A stretch of DNA of 64,000 nt from Pseudomonadota bacterium (GTDB taxonomy: Bacteria; Pseudomonadota; Gammaproteobacteria; Ga0077536), in NCBI GenBank assembly GCA_016719885.1, contig JADJYF010000008.1:276204-340203 (forward strand), written 5' to 3'. Positions 54,030-62,033 of this stretch are shown one piece after another. How positions within the stretch are numbered: position 1 is the first letter of the stretch; every line of letters starts with the position of its first letter. Position numbers and translations under genes: made by a program. Under the pieces are notes generated by a model that did not search any database, was not told the DNA's origin, and saw nothing but the letters and a program-made list of their open reading frames with translations.

Positions 54030-55426
54030 ACACGGCAACGCTGTTCGACAAGCTGTGGCGCGCGCACGTGGTGCGCGAGCTCGGCGATGGCTGGGCGCTG
54101 CTGCATATCGACCGCCACCTGCTGCACGAGATGTCCGGCGCACCGGCGCTGACCGAACTCGCACAGCGCGGCCTGCGACTGCGCAATCCCGAACTCACTT
54201 TCGCCACCACCGATCACATCCTGTCGACGGCGCCGGGACGGCGCGGCGATACCTACGCTGCCGGCGCCAAGCTGTGGCGCTCGCTCGGCGAGCACTGTGC
54301 GGCGCAGGGCATCCACCATTTCGATCTCGACAGCGGCCAGCAGGGCATCGTGCATGTCATCGGCCCGGCGCTGGCACTGACCCTGCCGGGCACCACCGTG
54401 GTGTGCGGCGATTCCCACACCTGCACGCACGGCGCGCTGGGCGCGCTCGCTTTCGGCATCGGCTCCACCGAGATCCTGCACGTGCTCGCCACCCAGACCC
54501 TCGCGCAGCGCAAGCCGCGCAACATGCGCCTGCGTTTCGATGGCGTGACCGGCGCGGGCGTGACCGCGAAAGATCTCATTCTCCATGCCATCGCGCGTTT
54601 CGGTGCCGACGCCGGCAGCGATTACGCGGTGGAATACGCCGGCACCGCCATCACGCGCATGGCGATGGAAGCGCGTCTGACGCTATGCAACCTTTCGATC
54701 GAGTTCGGCGCCAAGTACGGCTTCATCGCGCCGGACGACACCTGCCTCGCGTGGCTGGCGGGCCGGCCCCATGCGCCGCGGGGCGCGGCCTTCGAACGCG
54801 CAGCCGCCGCGTGGCGAACCTTGCGCAGCGACGCTGACGCGCACTTCGACCGCGAGGAACACATCGACGCGAGCGCGGTCGCGCCGACCATCACCTGGGG
54901 CACGAGTCCCGAGCAGGCCATGCCCGTCGACGGACTCATTCCCGATCCGGCGCAGGCCGATGCGGCCTTGGCCGCCACCTGGCGCAAGGCGCTGGACTAC
55001 ATGGCGCTGGAAGCCGGGCGCCCCATCGCCGGCACCCCCATCGACTTCGTCTTCATCGGTTCGTGCACCAATTCGCGCCTGGACGACCTGCGCGCGGCGG
55101 CCGCCGTGATCCGGGGCCGCAAGGTCGCCGCGCGCGTGCAAGCCTGGGTGGTGCCGGGCTCGGCCGAGGTCAAGCGCGCGGCGGAAGCCGAAGGCCTGGA
55201 CCATGTATTCGGCGCCGCCGGCTTTCAATGGCGCGAACCGGGCTGCAGCCTGTGCGTGGCCGCCAACGGCGAACGCGTGCCGCCCGGCGCGCGCGCGGTC
55301 TCGACCTCCAATCGCAACTTCGTCGGTCGCCAGGGCCCCGGCGCCCGCACCCACCTCGCCAGCCCGGCGATGGCGGCGGCGGCGGCGCTCGCGGGCGCGA
55401 TTGTCGACGTGAGGCAAGCGCTGTGA
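54026..55426 (+). CDS. LeuC-like aconitase-family hydratase large subunit
   Basis: The 466-residue protein has VCGDSHTCTHGALGALAFGI, the [4Fe-4S] ligands in IGSCTNSRLDDL and EPGCSLCVAANGE, and the STSNRNFVGRQGPGARTHL ending. All are conserved in 3-isopropylmalate dehydratase large subunits and relatives such as dimethylmaleate or citraconate hydratases. The start is GTG 54026, overlapping the previous stop. The neighbours are not leucine genes (no leuA or leuB), so a catabolic hydratase is more likely. Confidence 0.87.
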   Translation: MNTATLFDKLWRAHVVRELGDGWALLHIDRHLLHEMSGAPALTELAQRGLRLRNPELTFATTDHILSTAPGRRGDTYAAGAKLWRSLGEHCAAQGIHHFDLDSGQQGIVHVIGPALALTLPGTTVVCGDSHTCTHGALGALAFGIGSTEILHVLATQTLAQRKPRNMRLRFDGVTGAGVTAKDLILHAIARFGADAGSDYAVEYAGTAITRMAMEARLTLCNLSIEFGAKYGFIAPDDTCLAWLAGRPHAPRGAAFERAAAAWRTLRSDADAHFDREEHIDASAVAPTITWGTSPEQAMPVDGLIPDPAQADAALAATWRKALDYMALEAGRPIAGTPIDFVFIGSCTNSRLDDLRAAAAVIRGRKVAARVQAWVVPGSAEVKRAAEAEGLDHVFGAAGFQWREPGCSLCVAANGERVPPGARAVSTSNRNFVGRQGPGARTHLASPAMAAAAALAGAIVDVRQAL

Positions 55427-56040
55427 GCGTGCCGTTCACCACCGTCGAAGGCCTCGCCATTCCGCTGCCGGTCGCCAATGTCGACACCGACACCATCATT
55501 CGCATCGAGCACCTGCTCGACAATGGCCGCGCGGCCTTGCGCGAACATGGCTTCGCCGCGCTGCGCCTGCGCGCCGACGGCAGCGAAGACCCGGCGTGCG
55601 CGCTCAACCATGCCGACCTCGCCGACGCGCCGATCCTGGTGGCCGGCCGCAACTTCGGCTGCGGCTCTTCGCGCGAGCATGCGGTGTGGGCGCTCGAGGT
55701 GCGCGGCATCCGCGTGGTGATCGCCGCGAGCTTCGGCGACATCTTCGTCAACAACTGCTACCAGAACGGCGTGCTGCCGGTGACGCTGGCGGCGCAGGAA
55801 GTCGAAGCCCTGCTGCTCGATGCCCATGAGCGACGCGCGCTGACCGTCGACCTCGACCGCGAAACCATCACCACCCGCGACGGACGCCGCTTCGCGTTCA
55901 GCGTCAGTCCCTGGCAACGCCAACGCCTGCTCGCCGGCGGCGATGACATCGCGCTGACCCTGCGCGCCAGCGCCGCAATCGATGCCTGGCAGGCCGAAGA
56001 CCGTGCCCGGCGTCCGTGGATCTGGCCGATCGAGTTCTGA
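55423..56040 (+). CDS. LeuD-like aconitase-family hydratase small subunit
   Basis: The 205-residue swivel-domain protein begins FTTVEGLAIPLPVANVDTDT and has GRNFGCGSSREHAVWALEVR and SFGDIFVNNCYQNGVLPV, the LeuD signature. It pairs with the LeuC-like protein to form the full active site. GTG 55423 overlaps the previous stop (GTGA). Homologues act in leucine synthesis, but this operon context suggests a dicarboxylate breakdown step. Confidence 0.88.
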   Translation: MSVPFTTVEGLAIPLPVANVDTDTIIRIEHLLDNGRAALREHGFAALRLRADGSEDPACALNHADLADAPILVAGRNFGCGSSREHAVWALEVRGIRVVIAASFGDIFVNNCYQNGVLPVTLAAQEVEALLLDAHERRALTVDLDRETITTRDGRRFAFSVSPWQRQRLLAGGDDIALTLRASAAIDAWQAEDRARRPWIWPIEF

Positions 56041-56073
56041 ATTCCGATTCAACCACCCACAGAGATTCATCCC

Positions 56074-56868
56074 ATGGCAGTACAACCCACGGCCGTAGCT
56101 TCACCACGCTGCGCGCTCATCACCGGCGCCAGCGGCGGTATCGGCCGCGCCACCGCCCAGGCGCTCGCGGCGACGCAATGGCATCTCGTGATCACGGATC
56201 TCGAGGCCGCAGCCCTCGAAGCGATGGCGCCCGACTTGTTGGCGGCCGGTGCGCCCGCGGTGCAATGCGTGACCGGTGACGTGGTAGACCCGGGCTTGCC
56301 CGCGCGTCTCGCCACGGCCAGCGCCGCGGCCGGCGTGCCGCTGCGCGGACTCGTCAATTGCGCGGGCGTAATCGACGGCACCGCACTCGAAGCCCTCAGC
56401 GACGAGCGCTGGCAGCAGGTGTTCGATATCAATGTCACCAGCCAGTTTCGCGTCACGCGCGCCCTGGCGCCGCAGCTGCGCGCGGCCGGCGGCGCCGCGG
56501 TCGTCAATCTTTCGTCCATCCTCGGCGTGCATGCCGGACACAACATGCCGGCCTACTGCATGACCAAGGCCGCCATCGTCGGGCTGACCAAGAGCCTGGC
56601 GGTCGACTTTGCCGCTGACGAGGTGCGCGTCAATGCGCTGACCCCGGGCGGCATCGATACCAACATGCCGCGCTCACTGCTCGCGCAGCTCGGTATCCCG
56701 GAACAGACGTTCTTCGCGAATATTGGCGATTTCGTCGGCCGCCAGCTGGTCAAGCGCCTGGGGCGCGCCGACGAAGTGGCCCAGCTCATCGCTTTCCTGT
56801 TATCCGACCACGCCAGCTTCATCACCGGCGCCGCGCTGCCCATCGACGGCGGCTGGGCGGCCTGCTGA
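56074..56868 (+). CDS. Short-chain dehydrogenase/reductase of the LeuCD-like operon
   Basis: The 264-residue SDR has CALITGASGGIGRATAQALA, NCAGVI, NLSSILGVHAGHNMPAYCMT with the catalytic Tyr-x-x-x-Lys (YCMTK), and SDHASFITGAALPIDGGWAA. An Asp after strand 2 (ITDLEAAAL) suggests NAD use. It lies 33 bases after the LeuD-like gene and likely oxidises a hydroxy intermediate of the same pathway. Confidence 0.88.
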   Translation: MAVQPTAVASPRCALITGASGGIGRATAQALAATQWHLVITDLEAAALEAMAPDLLAAGAPAVQCVTGDVVDPGLPARLATASAAAGVPLRGLVNCAGVIDGTALEALSDERWQQVFDINVTSQFRVTRALAPQLRAAGGAAVVNLSSILGVHAGHNMPAYCMTKAAIVGLTKSLAVDFAADEVRVNALTPGGIDTNMPRSLLAQLGIPEQTFFANIGDFVGRQLVKRLGRADEVAQLIAFLLSDHASFITGAALPIDGGWAAC

Positions 56869-56886
56869 TCGTCCAAGGGGAACACC

Positions 56887-58008
56887 ATGACTGCATCCGT
56901 CTCGAATGACGGCCGCCAGGCCGCCGCGCTGCTGAACGACGAGAACCGCTTCAAACTCGCCGTGTTCGGCGCCAATGTCAGTTGCGGCTGCAGCGTGACG
57001 TCGGCCGAGGGCACCATCGCGGTGAACTGGCCGGAGTCGCGCGAGATCGCGCAGCTTGCCGACAAGGCCGGCCTCGACGCCATGATCCCCGTCGCGCGCT
57101 GGCGCGGCTTTGGTGGTGAGACCAATTTCAACGATCGCTGCTTCGAGACCTTCACCTGGGCGGCAGGCATCGCGGCCGTCACCGAGCGCATCCAGGTGTT
57201 CTCCACCATGCAGGTGCCGACCGTGCACCCGGTGCGCGCGGCCAAGGAAGCGGCCACCATCGACCACATCTCCGGCGGCCGCTTCGGCCTCAACCTGGTG
57301 GCCGGCTGGGTGGAATCGGAACTGCGCATGTTCGGCCTGCCGCAGCTGCCGCATGACGAGCGCTACGCGGTGTCGGACGAATGGGCGACCGTCATCAAGC
57401 GTGCGTGGACCGAAGACACCTTCGATTTCGACGGGCGTTATTTCAAACTGCCGGGCGTGCACAGCGAGCCGAAGCCGCTGCAGAGCCCCGGGCCACTCAT
57501 CATGAGCGCCGGACAGAGCCCGGCCGGCTCGGCCTTCGCTGCGCGCCACGCCGATCTGCAGTTCATCTTCCTGCCGGATATCACGCAAACCCGCGAGGTC
57601 GTCGCCACGCTCAAGGCGCGCGCGCTCGAGGAACATGGCCGCCGGCTCAAGGTGATGTCGCTCGCCTACGTTGTGTGTCGTGACACCGAGGCCGAAGCGC
57701 GCGAGTACGTGAACTACTACGTGCACGAGAAAGGCGACTGGGGCGCGGTGCGCAACCTGTCCGCCGCGGCGAACAACAACATGAAGAGCGCCGATGCCAC
57801 CGATCCGGCGTTTCTCGAAGCCTTGGTGGCGGGCTATGGCGCGGTACCGATGGTCGGCACCGCCGATCAGATCGCCGAGCGCATGCGCTATCTCGCCGAT
57901 GCCGGCCTCGATGGCATGACGCTGTCGTGGGTGAACTACGCGGACGGCATCACGCAGTATCAACAGCAATTGCTGCCGCGGCTCAAGGCGCTGGGCTTGC
58001 GTCAATAG
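56887..58008 (+). CDS. LLM-class flavin-dependent monooxygenase
   Basis: The 373-residue luciferase-like TIM-barrel protein has FKLAVFGANVSCGC, MIPVARWRGFGGETNFNDRC, VHPVRAAKEAATIDHISGGR, NLVAGWVESELRMFG and VGTADQIAERMRYLADAGLD. These fit the RutA/SsuD/SfnG/alkane-monooxygenase side of the family, which uses FMNH2 from a separate reductase to open rings or cleave C-S or C-N bonds. It ends the GntR-controlled operon, 18 bases after the SDR. Substrate is unknown. Confidence 0.88.
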   Translation: MTASVSNDGRQAAALLNDENRFKLAVFGANVSCGCSVTSAEGTIAVNWPESREIAQLADKAGLDAMIPVARWRGFGGETNFNDRCFETFTWAAGIAAVTERIQVFSTMQVPTVHPVRAAKEAATIDHISGGRFGLNLVAGWVESELRMFGLPQLPHDERYAVSDEWATVIKRAWTEDTFDFDGRYFKLPGVHSEPKPLQSPGPLIMSAGQSPAGSAFAARHADLQFIFLPDITQTREVVATLKARALEEHGRRLKVMSLAYVVCRDTEAEAREYVNYYVHEKGDWGAVRNLSAAANNNMKSADATDPAFLEALVAGYGAVPMVGTADQIAERMRYLADAGLDGMTLSWVNYADGITQYQQQLLPRLKALGLRQ

Positions 58009-58174
58009 ATCCCTGCCGTGCACGACGGCGGGCCGCCGCCCGCCGTCTTCGCCCCTGCGACAATCCGTCGCATTGATGTCACGCCGCCACGCGGCGACAT
58101 TCATCGTCGCCACGGAACGGCTCGCCCATGAACCGTGAGAGGCACGCTGGTTCATGTTTCGCGAGGATAGGTGG

Positions 58175-58399
58175 GTGCCAAGCTTCCGTGTATCAGCCGC
58201 CGTACTGGTGGTCGTCGCCAGCGCCGCGTCTGTCGGCTGCGCCGAGGTGCAGGTCTGGCAACGCGGACGCCTCGCGCGACCGGACATGGCGCTGCGCCCC
58301 TACCCTGCGCAACGCGCATTGCGCGAACACGTTTACATGAGTCGTGAAGCGGCGCTGGGTGGCGCGACCGCGGCCGGTGGTGGCTGCGGCTGTTATTGA
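58175..58399 (+). CDS. DUF4266 small lipoprotein (copy 1)
   Basis: The 74-residue protein has a hydrophobic signal (FRVSAAVLVVVASAASVGC) with a lipobox-like end (SVGC). The DUF4266 pattern follows: VQVWQRGRLARPDMAL, HVYMSREAALGG and the final GGGCGCY. It is thus a lipid-anchored periplasmic or outer-membrane peptide of about 50 residues. GTG 58175 is preferred because GAGGA lies 7 bases before it, and ATG 58154 is the alternative. The DUF3570 barrel gene follows after 12 bases. Function is unknown. Confidence 0.85.
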   Translation: MPSFRVSAAVLVVVASAASVGCAEVQVWQRGRLARPDMALRPYPAQRALREHVYMSREAALGGATAAGGGCGCY

Positions 58400-58411
58400 T
58401 GGCGCGCGCCC

Positions 58412-60961
58412 ATGGAGCAACGTGCGCCCAAACGACGCGCTCTCGACGCGCTGACCGCCGCCGCGCTCACGCTGCCGGGGCTCAGCAGTCATGCGGCGGG
58501 CGCCGGGGTCGAGTTCGGATACAGTCACTACGAGGAGAGTGAACGCGAGAACTACGGCCAGCAAGCCAGGTACCAGCCGATCAGCGTCGACAGTTCGACG
58601 CTGCGGGCAAACACTCGCCTGCACGACCGTGTGACGCTGCGCTTCGGCTACGCCGAGGACACCTGGTCAGGCGCGACGCCGATGTCGACGGCGCCGCAGG
58701 CCGGCGAGCCCAACCGCGGCACGTTTCCGGGCATGCCGCTGTCGGGCGCTTCGCCCTTCCTGGAGAGCAACTTCTACGTCGACCAGCAACTGCAGCCCTA
58801 TCGCTTCGCCGTGACGCCGGACGGCGGCTTCAGCCAGGTGCCCGATCAACGCGCCGCCCATGTCATGTCCTACGCCTCGCCGGAAACCCGCCGCGCAGGT
58901 GATTTCGCGTTGGCCTACGATGGCGGTGACATCGGTCTGTCGGCGGCCGGCGGTCTGTCGGTCGAAGAGGACTATGTGTCGAATTACGTGGCGCTCGGCG
59001 CGCGCGTGGATTTCGATCGCAAGCGCACGACCCTGGAAGTGAATGTGCGGCGCGCGCACGCCGAGGTCGCCGCCAAGCTCGATCGCGACGCCTATTCCTA
59101 TTACGACAGCACCCATTACCGCGCCCATCTCGATTTCGAGACCACGCGCGACTCCCGAACCATCACCTTGCGCGACGATCGCGACGACTGGACGGCGTCC
59201 GCGAGCCTCGCCCGCGTATTGACCCGCCACCTGCTGCTGGCCGGCGGCTTCGAATACACGCGCAGCAGCGGTTACCAGGGCAATCCCTACAAGGTCACCG
59301 AGTTCGTGTTCGCCGATCTGCGCGGCCCAGGCACCGACTTTGGCGTACCCGGCGTGCCGGTCCTGTACGACGCCTTCGTGCGCGGGCTGCTCGAGCAGCG
59401 GCCGGACATCCGCAACCAGTTCACCCTGCACGGCGAACTCGCCTACGACATCGAGCGCTGGGACGCCGCGTTGCATGTCGGCTACCGCTATTCTCACGAC
59501 GACTGGGACATCAGCGCCCACACCTTCGACCTCGAATGGATCCAGCGTCTGCCGCGCGGCTGGCAGGTGGCGCCGCGCGTGCGCTACTACTCGCAGGGCC
59601 GGGCGGATTTCTATCACCGCTGGATCGTGGTCGGCGAAGCCATCCGCTACGTCGACATCGATGCCAACAATCCCGACCTCGGCTTTCGCGAGGATTACGC
59701 GTGGCTGCCCTACGAGTATTTTTCCAGCGACCATCGCCTCTCGGGCTATGGCGCCTTGTCCGGTGGCGTGAGCGTGGTACGGGAGTTCGCCGACGGTGCG
59801 CTGCGCCTGGAAGCCGGCGCCGAGTACTACCTGCACGCCGGCCATCTCAAGCTCGGCGGCGGCGGTGAAGGCGCCTATGCCGACTTCGATGGCTATGTGC
59901 TCAATGGTGTCATCGGTCTCGATCTGGAACGTGCATTCGCGCCCAAGGGCGATGGCGCGAGCACGCATGGCGAGCACGGCGCCCACCGTGGCACGCGCCA
60001 CCTCGCGCCCGCCGGGCTCGACCATGCGCACGGCCCGCTGCGCGCCGGCGAATTCATGTTCGGCTATCGCTACGGCTATGCGCAGTGGAGCGGCGACTTC
60101 CTGCGCGGCACGCAAGCGGTCGATGACGCGACGATACTCAACCAAGCCTGCGCGCCGGCACAGTGCGCGACGGTCACGCGCGAAATGAGCATGAACATGC
60201 ACATGCTGGATCTCATGTTCGCACCCAGCGACTGGCTGACCCTGGTGCTGATGCCGCAGTTCGTGAACATGAGCATGGCGGTGGCCAACATTCCCGGCGC
60301 GCCTGTCGGCGGCGGCCATCACCATGGCGGTGCGGGCGACGACACCCATACCACCGGCAGCGTCGGGGACACCACGTTTGGCGGCCTGGTGAAACTCCAT
60401 GACGCCGGCACGCACGCCGCGCACCTCGGCCTCATGCTGCGCGCACCGAGCGGTGACTACGCCATCAAGCACGGCAACGTACGCATCGGCAATTTCATGC
60501 ATTACGACATGCAGACCGGCAGCGGCACCTGGGATCTCGCGCCCAGCCTCACCTGGCACGGCCAATGGCGCCGATGGTCTTTCGGCGCGCAGGGTGCCGC
60601 CATGGTGCGCCTGGCGGGCGCCAACGGCGCTGGTTATCGCCTCGGAGACCGCCTGGAGACCTCGCTGTGGAGTGGCTATGGCCTCACCGACTGGCTGGGC
60701 GTGACGCTACGCGCGACCCATACCGTGCAGGGCGCGGTGCGCGGACAGTTCAAGCCCGCGGTGTTGGCCGTGGTCAGCGGCCCGATGGACTTGCCGGACA
60801 ATACCGGAGGAAGGTATTTCGACCTCGGCGCGGGGCTGTCCGCCAAGGTCATGCATGGCACCCTGTCGGTGGAATGGCTGGCGCCCGTCAGTGACGACGT
60901 CAACGGCTTTCAGCGCGAGCGCGCGGGTACCTTGTTCGCCGGCTGGAATACTCACTTCTAG
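58412..60961 (+). CDS. DUF3570 outer-membrane beta-barrel fused to a Met/His-rich barrel (copy 1)
   Basis: The 849-residue protein has a signal sequence (RRALDALTAAALTLPGLSSHA). The N-terminal 545 residues are DUF3570 (FGYAEDTWSGATPM, YASPETRRAGDFALAYD, RYYSQGRADFYHRW, FSSDHRLSGYGALSGGVSVV). The last 300 residues look like a second, transporter-like barrel with MSMNMHMLDLMFAPSDWLTL, MPQFVNMSMAV and a His loop GGGHHHGGAGDDTH, ending in the aromatic ...THF typical of BAM substrates. Met- and His-rich patches suggest metal contact, possibly copper, which is inference. It pairs with the DUF4266 lipoprotein. Confidence 0.85.
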   Translation: MEQRAPKRRALDALTAAALTLPGLSSHAAGAGVEFGYSHYEESERENYGQQARYQPISVDSSTLRANTRLHDRVTLRFGYAEDTWSGATPMSTAPQAGEPNRGTFPGMPLSGASPFLESNFYVDQQLQPYRFAVTPDGGFSQVPDQRAAHVMSYASPETRRAGDFALAYDGGDIGLSAAGGLSVEEDYVSNYVALGARVDFDRKRTTLEVNVRRAHAEVAAKLDRDAYSYYDSTHYRAHLDFETTRDSRTITLRDDRDDWTASASLARVLTRHLLLAGGFEYTRSSGYQGNPYKVTEFVFADLRGPGTDFGVPGVPVLYDAFVRGLLEQRPDIRNQFTLHGELAYDIERWDAALHVGYRYSHDDWDISAHTFDLEWIQRLPRGWQVAPRVRYYSQGRADFYHRWIVVGEAIRYVDIDANNPDLGFREDYAWLPYEYFSSDHRLSGYGALSGGVSVVREFADGALRLEAGAEYYLHAGHLKLGGGGEGAYADFDGYVLNGVIGLDLERAFAPKGDGASTHGEHGAHRGTRHLAPAGLDHAHGPLRAGEFMFGYRYGYAQWSGDFLRGTQAVDDATILNQACAPAQCATVTREMSMNMHMLDLMFAPSDWLTLVLMPQFVNMSMAVANIPGAPVGGGHHHGGAGDDTHTTGSVGDTTFGGLVKLHDAGTHAAHLGLMLRAPSGDYAIKHGNVRIGNFMHYDMQTGSGTWDLAPSLTWHGQWRRWSFGAQGAAMVRLAGANGAGYRLGDRLETSLWSGYGLTDWLGVTLRATHTVQGAVRGQFKPAVLAVVSGPMDLPDNTGGRYFDLGAGLSAKVMHGTLSVEWLAPVSDDVNGFQRERAGTLFAGWNTHF

Positions 60962-61034
60962 CGGGCGCGCGGAGGCGCGCATCGCTTGCGCCGTCACGCG
61001 GCCGGCGGGCTTGGTCGGCGCAATGGTCAACCCA

Positions 61035-62033
61035 TCAGAAATGCACGCCGAAGCGGAGGTTGACGGCCGGGTTGCGTGACTGCTGGTAACCGAGCACGTC
61101 CTCCCATGCCGGCAGCACGACTTCGAGCGCGAGTTCGCTGCCACGCCAGGCGCCCCACGGCAGGGCGAGGTTGAGACCAAGGCCTATATCGAAGTATTCG
61201 CCGCCGCTGTTGCCGGCGAAATCGAAAGGGCCGATGTGTTCGGGCACGAACACATGCCCGGTGAATATGTCCTGCTGCGTACTCGGCGCCATGCGTCCTT
61301 CGATGCGACCCTGCGCGGTGTAGATGCCGCGCAGGCTGGCAGTCAGCCACGGCGCGAGGCGATAGCCGCCCCACAGGCTGCCATGCAGTTCATCACCTAG
61401 CGCGTATTTCGAGGTATTGCGCGATTCGAGACGCAGCTTGCCGGTCGCCTGCGCACCCCACAGCCAGCGCGCAGCTGCGCCGCGATAGGTCACGCTCGGT
61501 TCGAGATCCCAGGTGCCACTGCCGAGTTGCATGTCGTAGTGCAGACGCTGATCGGTGACCGGCGTGGTCATGTCCTTGCGCGCGCGCTGGTCGACGTCAC
61601 CGGTAGGCATGCTCACGCCCAGGCCGGCGGTGACGACATGTTCGCCCCGCTGGAACACGCGGTAGAGTGCGTAGAGGCCCGTGTCACCCACGCCGCCGGG
61701 CTCATGACGATGGACACCGCTGTGCGCGCCGTGGGGGCCGACCAGGGTGATGTCGGGATTGGCGGTCATGGTCATGTCCATGTCCATCCATTGCGGTGTC
61801 AGCATCACCGTCAGGCGTTCGGTGAGCGCGAACATGACGTCCAGCATGTGCATGTTCATACCCATCGAGCGCGGCGTGACGGCGCACACGCGGCCCTCGC
61901 AGCCTTCGCTGCGCAGCGTGGCAACGTCGACGTCGTGTCCGCCGTTCTGCACGGCGCCGCCCTGGGAGCGACGCGCGAAACGATAGGCCACCATCCATTC
62001 GCCGGCCCGCGGCAACGCGTGGTCGAACATCAC
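61035..62033 (-). CDS. Met/His-rich outer-membrane barrel, C-terminal half of DUF3570 copy 2
   Basis: The 332-residue frame aligns with the last 300 residues of the 849-residue protein: SMGMNMHMLDVMFALTERLT, TPQWMDMDMTMTANPD, a His loop GPHGAHSGVHRHEPGG, LHYDMQLGSGTWDLEPSVTY and an aromatic end FGVHF. It has no signal sequence and starts at GTG 62033 or ATG 62030, overlapping the upstream stop. This strongly suggests that it is the detached rear of one fused gene. Adding one G to the run at 62033-62035 would fuse it to the upstream frame. Confidence 0.8.
   Translation of the reverse strand: MMFDHALPRAGEWMVAYRFARRSQGGAVQNGGHDVDVATLRSEGCEGRVCAVTPRSMGMNMHMLDVMFALTERLTVMLTPQWMDMDMTMTANPDITLVGPHGAHSGVHRHEPGGVGDTGLYALYRVFQRGEHVVTAGLGVSMPTGDVDQRARKDMTTPVTDQRLHYDMQLGSGTWDLEPSVTYRGAAARWLWGAQATGKLRLESRNTSKYALGDELHGSLWGGYRLAPWLTASLRGIYTAQGRIEGRMAPSTQQDIFTGHVFVPEHIGPFDFAGNSGGEYFDIGLGLNLALPWGAWRGSELALEVVLPAWEDVLGYQQSRNPAVNLRFGVHF

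Noticed and set aside
54026..56040. LeuC/LeuD-like genes as leucine biosynthesis
   Set aside because: No leuA or leuB is adjacent, the operon begins with an isocitrate-lyase-family enzyme and a GntR regulator, and it continues with catabolic oxidoreductases.
60962..61034. GCGCGC-GGA-GGCGCGC hairpin between the convergent barrels as a terminator
   Set aside because: The stem is short and no T run follows on either strand, so a rho-independent terminator is not supported.
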